A stretch of 64,000 bases of DNA, from positions 186,001 to 250,000 of the forward strand of contig CAWFIB010000016.1 of assembly GCA_963815775.1 (NCBI GenBank), given 5' to 3'. The DNA comes from CAVVDY01 sp963815775. Its GTDB lineage: Bacteria; Acidobacteriota; Terriglobia; Terriglobales; Acidobacteriaceae. This document shows, piece by piece, positions 26,093 through 33,402 of this stretch (positions are counted from its first letter, which is position 1; the number at the start of each line of letters is the position of its first letter). The translations under genes were made by a program, and so were the position numbers. The notes under the pieces were generated by a model, which ran no database searches, had not been told where the DNA came from, and saw nothing but the letters and a program-made list of their open reading frames with translations.

Positions 26093-27298
26093 ATGCCCGT
26101 AACCGAACATCTCCGCACCGATAACTATATTGAGCTCGAAGACCAGTATGGAGCTCACAACTACCATCCGCTGGATGTCGTCATCGAACGCGCCGAAGGC
26201 GTGTGGGTATATGACGTAGACGGCAATCGCTATCTGGATTGCCTGGCCTCGTACTCGGCGGTCAACCAGGGACACTGCCATCCCAAGATTCTGGCGACAT
26301 TGATCGAGCAGGCCAGCAAGGTGACGCTCACCTCGCGCGCCTTTCGCAATGACCAGTTGCCGCTACTGTACAAAGAACTGCACGACCTGACTGGCTTCGA
26401 CATGGCGTTGCCCATGAACTCGGGCGCCGAGGCGGTGGAGACGGCGATCAAGGCCGCCCGCAAATGGGGCTACAAGGTCAAAGGCATTCCCGACGGCAAA
26501 GCTGAGATTGTGGTTTGCGCCAACAACTTCCATGGGCGCACCACCACCATCGTCGGCTTCTCGACGGATGAACAGTATCGCGACGGCTTCGGCCCTTTCA
26601 CCCCGGGATTCAAGATCATCCCGTTCGGAGACGCCACGGCGCTGCGCGATGCGATTACGCCGAACACCTGTGCCTTTCTGGTGGAACCGATTCAGGGCGA
26701 GGCCGGCATCATCATTCCTCCCGTCGGATATTTGAAAGAAGCCGCGTCGATCTGCCGTGCGACGAACGTACTCTTTATTGCAGACGAGATTCAGGCGGGC
26801 CTGGGCCGTACCGGCAGGCTGTTTGCCTTCCAGCATGAGGGCGTGCGCCCTGATCTTGTGATCATCGGCAAGGCGCTCTCCGGGGGCTTCTATCCGGTAT
26901 CGGCAGTGCTGGGATCGAAAGACGTGCTGGGCGTATTCAAGCCGGGCGATCATGGCAGCACCTTTGGCGGCAATCCGCTGGGCTGCGCCGTGGCACGAAC
27001 CGCGCTGCAGGTCCTCACCGAAGAAAGGCTGATCGAGCGCTCAGCCGAATTGGGCAGCTATTTCCTGGAGAAGTTGAGAGCAATACGTAGCCCGCATGTG
27101 CGCGAAGTGCGCGGCAAAGGCCTGTGGATCGGCATTGAACTCAACAGGCCCGCGCGTCCCTTCTGCGAACAACTTAAGAAACTCGGCGTGCTCTGCAAAG
27201 AGACCCATGAGATGGTCATCCGCATCGCACCGCCGCTGGTCATCACACGGGAGGAGATCGACTGGGCACTGGAGCGCGTCAGGAAGTGCCTGTCCTGA
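26093..27298 (+). CDS. rocD: Ornithine aminotransferase (ornithine-oxo-acid transaminase)
   Basis: Protein of 401 residues, class III PLP aminotransferase. It shows NSGAEAVETAIKAARKWG, the DEIQAGLGRTG block with the PLP-contacting Asp, the Schiff-base Lys in IIGKALSGGFYPV, and STFGGNPLGCA. The N-terminal YGAHNYHPLDVVIERAEG and the length fit ornithine delta-aminotransferase better than acetylornithine aminotransferase. It would convert ornithine to glutamate semialdehyde, completing arginine or citrulline breakdown with the upstream enzymes. The ATG at 26093 has AGAGGA 5 nt upstream; an in-frame ATG at 26075 lies in the repeat array. Confidence 0.9.
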   Translation: MPVTEHLRTDNYIELEDQYGAHNYHPLDVVIERAEGVWVYDVDGNRYLDCLASYSAVNQGHCHPKILATLIEQASKVTLTSRAFRNDQLPLLYKELHDLTGFDMALPMNSGAEAVETAIKAARKWGYKVKGIPDGKAEIVVCANNFHGRTTTIVGFSTDEQYRDGFGPFTPGFKIIPFGDATALRDAITPNTCAFLVEPIQGEAGIIIPPVGYLKEAASICRATNVLFIADEIQAGLGRTGRLFAFQHEGVRPDLVIIGKALSGGFYPVSAVLGSKDVLGVFKPGDHGSTFGGNPLGCAVARTALQVLTEERLIERSAELGSYFLEKLRAIRSPHVREVRGKGLWIGIELNRPARPFCEQLKKLGVLCKETHEMVIRIAPPLVITREEIDWALERVRKCLS

Positions 27299-27369
27299 GG
27301 AGGTCGAGAGGTCCGGGCGCCGGCCCGAATAGCTATGCTTCGAAGCAAGCACCATCCTTCCAATACACA

Positions 27370-27396
27370 GGCGCGGATCGCTCCGCGCCTTGTTTA
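27370..27396 (+). terminator. Rho-independent terminator of the carbamoyl-phosphate operon
   Basis: GGCGCGGA and TCCGCGCC form an 8-bp perfect stem with a TCGC loop, followed by TTGTTT. It stands between the convergent aminotransferase gene and the secreted-protein gene. Confidence 0.75.
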
Positions 27397-27411
27397 GCTT
27401 GAAAGTAGCGG

Positions 27412-28311
27412 TTATTTCTGCTTGGCTTGCTTCTCGGTTCCGCCGCCGTTCTGGGCGACGACCTCATCTGGATTTTGCAGCAGTTGCAGCGCCTGCGCCG
27501 TCGTCAGGTTCGAGGGCACTGGCCGGAAGTTGGTCATCGTCTCCGTCGACCAGATGTTCAAGCTCTTGACCAGCAGGATTCTGCCAGTAAACTCCAGCGT
27601 CTCCTGCGTCTCCCTCCACTCTCCTTCGCCAACGTCCGCCTGGTGAATGATAAACTTTCCGCCCTTAAACAGGCGGCCCAGGATGCCCCAGCCGAAGTCC
27701 ACATCTTGGAATAGCGTGCCATTGATCTCCGCGATGCGCTCGGCGGTCTGATCGATGACCATATCGCCTTCCATGCCCTCGAGCACGCGGGTGTCGTGGG
27801 TTGGGGCGCTCCAGCCGGGCTTGGCCTTGAACGTCAGATGCACCATTTCATCCCCATTGGGGCCCTTGGTGACGCCGGTCACGGTGTAGTTGAACGCGTC
27901 CGGCAGGCTCTTCATCAAGGTGATGGAGCGCTGATCGTCCTCATGGTTGGACTGCCGCTTTTTGCGGCGAGCGTCGGTGTCGTAGGCAAAGCTCTTCAGC
28001 TTCTGGTCGGCTTGTGTCTGTTCGTCGGAGGAAAGGGACTTCCCGTTCTTGGCGACCGTCCGGCTCAGCCCGCCCTCGGAGGTCTCAATGTTTTCCGTGG
28101 TGACGGAATGGTCCTTCCATTGAGTATGGTCCTTGTAAATGAAGAACGGAGGCTTAGTGGGGCCGGTGGCGGCAATTTCGTTCTGCGTCGCGCGCCGCAC
28201 CAGGTCTACGGGATTGATGTTCTGCTGTTGCGCGGCTGCGATCTGCCAACTGCAAAATACGGCAGCCAGCCAACAACTGGTAACTATTCGCATTTGGAAC
28301 CTGGTCGTCAT
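27412..28311 (-). CDS. Secreted protein of unknown function
   Basis: Protein of about 299 residues with a signal peptide (MRIVTSCWLAAVFCSWQIAAAQ) if translation starts at the ATG at 28311 or 28293. The frame is open further up to 28611 but that part reads through a dispersed repeat and is not protein-like. The mature chain is hydrophilic with beta-rich stretches (MVHLTFKAKPGW, MVIDQTAERIAEINGTLFQD) recalling outer-membrane lipoprotein-sorting or DUF-type single-domain proteins of Acidobacteriota. I do not recognise a catalytic motif. It stands alone, with the strong terminator of the neighbouring operon at its 3' side. Confidence 0.75.
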   Translation of the reverse strand: MTTRFQMRIVTSCWLAAVFCSWQIAAAQQQNINPVDLVRRATQNEIAATGPTKPPFFIYKDHTQWKDHSVTTENIETSEGGLSRTVAKNGKSLSSDEQTQADQKLKSFAYDTDARRKKRQSNHEDDQRSITLMKSLPDAFNYTVTGVTKGPNGDEMVHLTFKAKPGWSAPTHDTRVLEGMEGDMVIDQTAERIAEINGTLFQDVDFGWGILGRLFKGGKFIIHQADVGEGEWRETQETLEFTGRILLVKSLNIWSTETMTNFRPVPSNLTTAQALQLLQNPDEVVAQNGGGTEKQAKQK

Positions 28312-28503
28312 CTTGAATAAATGTAAACCTTCCCACCAATTTAGACTGCGCGAGGAGGTCTGGCAGTTGCTTTTTTTGCAATCGGGATTTGGGAGGGCAT
28401 CTGGCCATTGCGGGGAAAAGCGTCTTCCATGGAGGCCTTGAGGACACGGAGCGGCGAGGCCAGGGTCAACCCGAAACAATCCAACTGAATGGGTGCCGAA
28501 CCC

Positions 28504-28592
28504 CTCTGGGGCTGAAGCCGCGCATTTTCCCGGCTCTCTATGGCACGGTTGAAGCGATGCCCTTTCAAAACAGATTGATGGGACAGCTTCTA
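28504..28592 (-). repeat. Structured dispersed element, copy A (decayed)
   Basis: The reverse complement of this tract aligns over ~90 bp with the element at 47469. Shared blocks are AGAAGCTRTCYCAT, CTGTTTTGAA, a GGCAYSGCTTCA hairpin, GAAAATGC and a GGCTTYAGCCCC block. Hairpin 1 (28542-28561) has lost perfect pairing, and the second terminal repeat is absent. It lies in the 340-bp non-coding stretch between the secreted protein (start 28311) and the DMT permease (stop 28652); between 28312 and 28503 I see nothing else. Confidence 0.7.
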
Positions 28593-28645
28593 GCCACTGA
28601 CCACTATCCACTAGCTCCTAGCTGCTAGCCACTGACCACGAGCCA
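28590..28645. repeat. Heptamer repeat array 2
   Basis: Eight back-to-back 7-bp units: CTAGCCA, CTGACCA, CTATCCA, CTAGCTC, CTAGCTG, CTAGCCA, CTGACCA, CGAGCCA. It begins exactly at the edge of element copy A and ends 6 bp before the DMT permease stop codon. The unit is the same as in array 3 (reverse complement TGGCTAG). Confidence 0.85.
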
Positions 28646-28651
28646 CCGACT

Positions 28652-29590
28652 TCACGGCCTGGTATCGGGCACGGTGATGGCACGGAACATGTGAGGCAGG
28701 GCTTCGGCCACGATCATGGCAAAGACAATCAGCGCGCCTCCAAGGGCTTGCCGCGGAGACATCGGCTCTTTCAGCCAGAAGACGCTGAGAATGGCAGCCA
28801 CCACGGGCTCGAGGGAGAAGAGAATGGCGGCCTCGGTTGGCCCAAGCTTGGTCTGCGCCGTGGCCTGCCCCCAGAAGGCGAACACTGTGGAGAATACCGC
28901 CAAATACAAGGTACCCAGCAACGCCGGCCAGCTCGTCAATCCCTGCAGTACGGTTTGAGATCCTGCTTCCAGTGGCTGCAGGGCAACGATACCAAGCGAG
29001 ATGATCCCGCAGGTGATGACTTGTGAACTCGCCAAAAGCCAGGCGTCCGACCTGCGGGTGAAGCGGCCCATCAACACGATGTGCACGCCACACAGAAATG
29101 CGCAGGCCAGGATTTCGATATCGCCGCGGTTCCAGCCCGACCACCATCCGCCCGGCAGATGGACCAGCAGATAAAGACCACAGGTCGCGATCGCGGCGCC
29201 CAGCAACGAGGTGAGCTTCACGCGCTGGCCAATGGCTACTGCGATCAAGGGGGTGAACAACACGTACAGCCCGGTGATGAACCCTGCCTTAGCCGTGGTG
29301 GTGAAGCGCATGCCATCGGTTTGAAGCCAGAACAAAACAGCCAATATGATTCCAAGCCAGACGCCGTCGACGACGCCGCGCCGGCGAATGGCAATGCCGC
29401 GCCCGCGCACGATGATTGCCATCAGCACGCCCGCCACCACGAAGCGCACGCTCATCAGCATGCCAACTGACATGCCACTGTTCAGCGCAATGCGCGTCGC
29501 AGGGAAACCCAGTCCCCAGATCGTCGCCGTCGTGGCGATGATGAGAACGGCGGCGCGGTGGGAGATTTCCCGCTGTGGGTGGGGAGACAT
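28652..29590 (-). CDS. EamA/DMT-superfamily permease
   Basis: Protein of 312 residues with ten predicted membrane helices in two EamA repeats. The N-terminal WGLGFPATRIAL and the second-half FSLEPVVAAILSVFWLKEPM are the usual family landmarks. Members export or import amino acids, metabolites or nucleotide sugars; the substrate cannot be predicted. No clear ribosome-binding site precedes the ATG at 29590. It is a single-gene unit, with the antitoxin gene brnA ending 45 bp upstream on the same strand. Confidence 0.88.
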   Translation of the reverse strand: MSPHPQREISHRAAVLIIATTATIWGLGFPATRIALNSGMSVGMLMSVRFVVAGVLMAIIVRGRGIAIRRRGVVDGVWLGIILAVLFWLQTDGMRFTTTAKAGFITGLYVLFTPLIAVAIGQRVKLTSLLGAAIATCGLYLLVHLPGGWWSGWNRGDIEILACAFLCGVHIVLMGRFTRRSDAWLLASSQVITCGIISLGIVALQPLEAGSQTVLQGLTSWPALLGTLYLAVFSTVFAFWGQATAQTKLGPTEAAILFSLEPVVAAILSVFWLKEPMSPRQALGGALIVFAMIVAEALPHMFRAITVPDTRP

Positions 29591-29635
29591 TAGATAGAAT
29601 TCGGAGACTGCGTGAACCCTTGATGAGAGCTCGTA

Positions 29636-30043
29636 TCAGTCGAGGCGTCCGAGCCGTTTGAGTTTGCGTTCCTCTAGGTCGCGTTCCTCCTTTTTCCAAG
29701 CTGGAAGATCGAAGCTCGAATCGCGAGCAGCGCCCCGGAGCTTCTTCCACGCATCGCTCTTGGCCTTCTGTCTGACAGGGGAATCTCGTGTAGCGAGGTA
29801 GTGCTGGTCGAGCGCCTGACGGAGCATAGTCTTTATCACCGCTTGTCGGCTGATGTTCAGTTCTTCCGCCCTTTGGTCCAATTCTTCGAGCATGAGCGAA
29901 GTGAAGTCCACGTTTACGCGCTGAACAGGACCCATCATGCGTCCCTTGTTAGTGAAGTAGCGCGACACGTCCTTGCGCTGCTCGGCCAGCTTTGCGATTG
30001 CTTCCGCTGTGACCGGCTTCGTGCGTTTACGAGTGTTCTTCAT
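29636..30043 (-). CDS. brnA: BrnA-like antitoxin
   Basis: Protein of 135 residues. A basic N-terminus precedes a ribbon-helix-helix-like segment (VNVDFTSLMLEELDQRAEELNISRQAVIKTMLRQAL), and the C-terminus is charged (EERDLEERKLKRLGRLD). BrnA-type antitoxins bind the BrnT toxin and repress their own operon through the DNA-binding domain. The start overlaps the toxin gene by 17 bp, so the two are translated together. The order toxin-antitoxin is that of brnTA. It is longer than the usual ~80-100 residues, mostly at the C-terminus. Confidence 0.8.
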   Translation of the reverse strand: MKNTRKRTKPVTAEAIAKLAEQRKDVSRYFTNKGRMMGPVQRVNVDFTSLMLEELDQRAEELNISRQAVIKTMLRQALDQHYLATRDSPVRQKAKSDAWKKLRGAARDSSFDLPAWKKEERDLEERKLKRLGRLD

Positions 30044-30335
30044 ACAGTTTCTGCTCCTGCTTGGCTGACCTCCAGAGTGTCACGAGGTGGTAATACTCGC
30101 CCTCGAAGTCCTCATGCACCTCAAAGATAAGCGTGATTAGTTTGTCTCCGACCCAGCCAATAGCACGGTATTGCTCGGGCATATCGGAGCGCTGGTCGAG
30201 ATAATACGGATGCGAAAAGATCTTTTGCGCCTCTTCGAACCCGACGCCGCACCGCGGATTCTCCTGCAAACGCCGGCTCTTTGCGCAAAGTGAAAGCGCA
30301 TGAGTATAACTGTTATACCACATCATTCGACGCAA
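30027..30335 (-). CDS. brnT: BrnT-like toxin (possible frameshift near the start)
   Basis: The open frame gives up to 102 residues. From AKSRRLQENPRCGVGFEEA to LWRSAKQEQKLYEE it matches the BrnT ribonuclease family (KHGV/NPRxGVGFEEA, YRAIGWVGDKL, HLVTLWRS). The first ~20 codons do not look like a BrnT N-terminus. One frame over, an ATG at 30301 begins MRFHFA and would join AKSRRL after a single-base insertion, giving a typical start and leaving the palindrome at 30304-30318 upstream as an operator. So the gene either starts at ATG 30335/30323 or has lost one base near 30285. It ends 17 bp into brnA and lies 17 bp after the thrS stop. Confidence 0.7.
   Translation of the reverse strand: MRRMMWYNSYTHALSLCAKSRRLQENPRCGVGFEEAQKIFSHPYYLDQRSDMPEQYRAIGWVGDKLITLIFEVHEDFEGEYYHLVTLWRSAKQEQKLYEEHS
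30304..30318. promoter_or_regulatory. Perfect palindrome at the brnTA start, likely operator
   Basis: GTATAACTGTTATAC has perfect 7-bp arms around one base. On the minus strand it includes TATAAC and TATACT, which resemble -10 boxes. A ribbon-helix-helix antitoxin would be expected to bind such a site. It lies 2 bp upstream of the out-of-frame ATG at 30301 discussed under brnT. Confidence 0.55.
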
Positions 30336-30352
30336 AGAACGCTGCAGCAGGA

Positions 30353-32392
30353 CTACAACGTCGGACTCTTCTCCTCGATCAACTTCTTTACCCGCGCGGT
30401 GAACTCGCCGATCGGCACCGAGCCTTCCGCCTTCTCTTGCCCGCGTACGCGGACGTTGACCTGCATCGTGTCCATTTCCTTGTCTCCGACGACAAGTTGG
30501 AACGGCACCTTCTGCATCGCATGTTCGCGGATCTTGGCGTTCATCTTCTCGTTGCGCAGATCAACGTGCACGCGCACGCCCTCGGCCTTCAGCTTCTCGC
30601 CGATCTCGTTCGCGTAAGCGTGGTGCTTCTCGCCAATGGGGATGACCACCACCTGCACCGGCGACAGCCACACCGGGAAGGCTCCGGCGTAGTGCTCGAT
30701 CAGCACGCCGAAAAAGCGCTCGACCGAACCATACAGCGCGCGATGCACCATGAGTGGCTGATGCCGCTTGCCGTCCTCGCCGACATATTCCAGCCCGAAG
30801 CGCTCGGGCAGGGTGAAGTCGAACTGCACGGTCGAAAGCTGCCACAGCCGGCCGATGGCATCGACCAGCTTGATGTCGATCTTGGGTCCGTAAAACGCGG
30901 CTTCACCGGGAATCGTCTTATACGGAATCTCGCGGCGGCTGAGCGCCTGCTCCAGTGAGCGCTGCGCCAGTTCCCATTGCTCGGGCCGTCCCGCGTAAGT
31001 CTTCTGATCGTTAGGGTCCCACGTCGAAAGCTCGACTTGGTACTGATCGAAACCGAAGGTCTTCAGCACTGCCAGCGCAAAGTCGATACAGCCGACAACC
31101 TCGTCTTCAATCTGCTCCGGCGTGCAGAAGATGTGCGCGTCGTCCTGGGTGAAGCCGCGGACGCGCAACAGTCCGTGCATCACCCCCGAGCGCTCATAGC
31201 GATACACCGTGCCCAGCTCTCCCAGGCGTACCGGCAAATCTCGGTACGACTTCAGCGAGTCGCGATAGATGAGGATGTGGAACGGACAGTTCATGGGCTT
31301 CATGCGATAGTCCGCGTCGTCCAATTCCATCGGGGTGAACATGTTCTGCGCGTAGTAGCCTTCGTGGCCGCTGGTCTTCCACAGGTCCACGCGGGCCACG
31401 TGCGGCGTGAACACCAGCGAATAGCCACGCTTCAGATACTCGGCGCGCATCCAGTCTTCCATCTCCTTGCGGATGAGCCCGCCCTTGGGATGCCAGAAGA
31501 TCAGCCCCGGCCCACCCAGCTCCTGAATGGAGAACAGGTCGAGCTGCTTGCCCAGCACGCGATGGTCGCGTTTCTTGGCCTCCTCGAGCCGGTGGAGATA
31601 GTCGTCGAGGTCCTTCCTGGAAAAGAACGAGGTGCCGTAAATGCGCTGCAGTTGCGGGTTCTTCTCATCGCCCAGCCAGTAGGCTCCGGCGACGTTGAGC
31701 ACCTTGAAGGCCTTGATGCGCCCGGTGGAAGGGATATGCGGCCCGCGGCAAAAGTCGATAAATTTGCCGGTCTTGTAGAGGGAGATCTTCTCGTCGGGCG
31801 CGGTGAACTGTTCGATGAAGTGACACTTCATGAAGTCGCCTTCCGACTTGAAGCGTTCCAGACCTTCGGCGCGGGGCAGAAACTCGCGGGCATAAGGGAT
31901 GTCCTGCTTGGCCAGTTCCTGCATCTTCTTCTCGATGGCTTCGAGATCTTCGGCCGTGAATGGCTTTTCGCGGTAAAAGTCGTAGAAGAAGCCGCTCTCC
32001 GTCGCTGGCCCATGGCCGAGCTTGGTCTCGGGAAACAGCTCCAGAACGGCCGCCGCCATCAGGTGTGCCGAGGAGTGACGGTAGACCTCCAGCGCCTCGG
32101 GATCGCGCTCGGTGAGGATGCGCAGCTCGGCATCGCTCTCCAGTGGACGGGCGAGGTCGACCAACCTGGCGCCGTCGGTGGGGGTCTGCGTTGCGGCTGC
32201 GGCTCCGATTTCGGCTGCCGGCTTGTTTCCATTGCCGCCGGCCCCATTGGGCGACACCGGCCGGATTTGGGCTACCAGGGCCGCATCCGCCAGGCGCGGG
32301 CTGATACTCTTCGCGATCTCCAGCGCGGAAGTGCCGCGCGGAACGTCTTTGACACTGCCGTCGGGCAGCTTGATATGAATGGTCTCGGACAT
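30353..32392 (-). CDS. thrS: Threonyl-tRNA synthetase
   Basis: Protein of 679 residues. The order is TGS domain (residues 1-~95), editing domain with HSSAH and CRGPHIPSTG, class II catalytic core with zinc ligand Cys in MKPMNCPFHI, motif 2 (RYERSGVMHGLLRVRGFTQ) and motif 3, and the anticodon-binding domain (VWLSPVQVVVIPIG to the end). An insertion of about 27 residues rich in Gly, Asn, Pro and Ala splits the TGS domain between VAQIR and GARLVDLARP. The gene lies between two toxin-antitoxin modules on the same strand. No T-box leader is evident in the 30 bp to yoeB. Confidence 0.96.
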   Translation of the reverse strand: MSETIHIKLPDGSVKDVPRGTSALEIAKSISPRLADAALVAQIRPVSPNGAGGNGNKPAAEIGAAAATQTPTDGARLVDLARPLESDAELRILTERDPEALEVYRHSSAHLMAAAVLELFPETKLGHGPATESGFFYDFYREKPFTAEDLEAIEKKMQELAKQDIPYAREFLPRAEGLERFKSEGDFMKCHFIEQFTAPDEKISLYKTGKFIDFCRGPHIPSTGRIKAFKVLNVAGAYWLGDEKNPQLQRIYGTSFFSRKDLDDYLHRLEEAKKRDHRVLGKQLDLFSIQELGGPGLIFWHPKGGLIRKEMEDWMRAEYLKRGYSLVFTPHVARVDLWKTSGHEGYYAQNMFTPMELDDADYRMKPMNCPFHILIYRDSLKSYRDLPVRLGELGTVYRYERSGVMHGLLRVRGFTQDDAHIFCTPEQIEDEVVGCIDFALAVLKTFGFDQYQVELSTWDPNDQKTYAGRPEQWELAQRSLEQALSRREIPYKTIPGEAAFYGPKIDIKLVDAIGRLWQLSTVQFDFTLPERFGLEYVGEDGKRHQPLMVHRALYGSVERFFGVLIEHYAGAFPVWLSPVQVVVIPIGEKHHAYANEIGEKLKAEGVRVHVDLRNEKMNAKIREHAMQKVPFQLVVGDKEMDTMQVNVRVRGQEKAEGSVPIGEFTARVKKLIEEKSPTL

Positions 32393-32422
32393 AGTCTTTT
32401 CCTTGTTGCTTAAACTTCGATT

Positions 32423-32701
32423 TTAGTAGTGATAGCGCGCCTGAAGAAAATTGATCAGCGTCTCCGAGACCCGGTAAACCATTCGGTGCTCTTGGGTGAT
32501 GCGCCGCGACCAGCAACCTGTCAACCCGAACCTGAGCAGTTCCGGCTTGCCTATGCCGGTAAACGGGTCTGGTAACACAGCATTTACCAGTTCCAAGACG
32601 CGGAGTGCGGCCCTTCGATCAGTCTTTACCCAATAGGCGAGATCATCCAGAAACTGTGATTGGAAGAGAGCCTCTCGCTCAGCGCGCTGCTTCAAGGCCA
32701 A
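32423..32701 (-). CDS. yoeB: YoeB toxin (ribosome-dependent mRNA interferase)
   Basis: Protein of 92 residues. The whole Txe/YoeB pattern is present: FLDDLAYWVKTDRRAALRV, PFTGIGKPELLRF, GCWSRRITQEHRMVYRV and a C-terminal ARYHY. The Glu, Arg, His and Tyr residues of the YoeB active site can be placed in EHRMVYRV and RYHY, so it should be active. It cleaves mRNA at the ribosomal A site. The gene overlaps the antitoxin by 23 bp if it starts at the ATG at 32701. It ends 30 bp before thrS, so toxin and synthetase may share a transcript. Confidence 0.93.
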   Translation of the reverse strand: MALKQRAEREALFQSQFLDDLAYWVKTDRRAALRVLELVNAVLPDPFTGIGKPELLRFGLTGCWSRRITQEHRMVYRVSETLINFLQARYHY

Positions 32702-32966
32702 ACTCCCGTCGCAACTGCTCCAGCGACATTCGTTTTCCCTTGCCTTGACGGGCTTCTTGCAGAGCTGCCATCAGCCGCTGGGCATTGCGCGGCGAACGCA
32801 ACAGGTGCGCTGTCTCCATCAGGCTTTCCAACTCGTCGGCCGGAATCATGGCTACGTCCCTAGCTCCCCGCCGCCGTACGATCACCACTTCCTGATCATT
32901 GCTCACCTGGTCCAGAACGCTGGCCAGCCGCTCTCGCAAGCTTGTGTATGTAGTTTCTATCGGCAT
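32679..32966 (-). CDS. yefM: YefM/Phd-family antitoxin
   Basis: Protein of 95 residues starting MPIETTYTSLRERL, with VVIVRRRGARDVAMIPADELESLMET, the core of the Phd/YefM fold, and a basic C-terminal tail that would wrap the toxin. AAGGAAG precedes the ATG at 32966. It is the first gene of the yefM-yoeB pair; the complex is known to repress its own promoter by binding sites with a TGTACA core, and such a site is found here just upstream. Confidence 0.93.
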   Translation of the reverse strand: MPIETTYTSLRERLASVLDQVSNDQEVVIVRRRGARDVAMIPADELESLMETAHLLRSPRNAQRLMAALQEARQGKGKRMSLEQLRREFGLEAAR

Positions 32967-32984
32967 GGTGTGCTTCCTTGATGT

Positions 32985-33013
32985 AGCGTACAGGAACCCT
33001 GTACAGTTGTCGA
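32985..33013 (-). promoter_or_regulatory. yefM-yoeB promoter with operator
   Basis: On the minus strand, TCGACA (33013-33008) and TACGCT (32990-32985) are separated by 17 bp. Between and over them lies the perfect palindrome GTACAGGAACCCTGTAC (32988-33004), with TGTACA at 33000-33005. TGTACA is the reported core of YefM-YoeB operators, so repressor binding would cover the promoter. Confidence 0.7.
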
Positions 33014-33037
33014 ATATTGGAATTGGTTGCGGGAGAA

Positions 33038-33337
33038 CTAGCGGTTGGCCGATGTTCGCCGGGCGCGGATTTCGAGATAGGTCACGCCGACCAGCGCCGT
33101 GGCGCCCGCCAGGATAGCACACGGAATTGCTACATGAAGATAGGCATTGCGCATATCGATCCGTCCACCATGAATCATACCCCAGGCAATGGTGCCCAGG
33201 ATGCCAAGAAAGAGCCCGACGCCCATGCCTCCTGCGGTAAACAGCAAGGTCGCAAAGAGCACCCTCACCACCGAGACGAAAACAACGGAAAATACACTGG
33301 GTCTGGCGACGGGCAACGTCGAAACCGCCATGCCCAT
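33038..33337 (-). CDS. Small membrane protein of unknown function
   Basis: Protein of up to 99 residues (ATG at 33337 or 33331). Two to three hydrophobic stretches are seen: SVVFVSVVRVLFATLLFTAG, GVGLFLGILGTIAWGM and AIPCAILAGATALVGVTYL. The C-terminus is short and basic. No family is recognised. It is divergent from the next gene with a 66-bp gap and has codon use like its neighbours, which supports a real gene. Confidence 0.55.
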   Translation of the reverse strand: MGMAVSTLPVARPSVFSVVFVSVVRVLFATLLFTAGGMGVGLFLGILGTIAWGMIHGGRIDMRNAYLHVAIPCAILAGATALVGVTYLEIRARRTSANR

Positions 33338-33402
33338 TAGATTACACCAAGCGGCGGCTGGGCCAGCCAGTACGGTTGCCGGTGGGTTACAATCGGGTTT
33401 CC

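Noticed and set aside
28312..28611. N-terminal extension of the secreted protein
   Set aside because: It reads through a dispersed repeat and hides the signal peptide.
30977..32413. 478-codon open frame on the plus strand opposite thrS
   Set aside because: It is a shadow of a high-GC gene; thrS has full motif support on the other strand.
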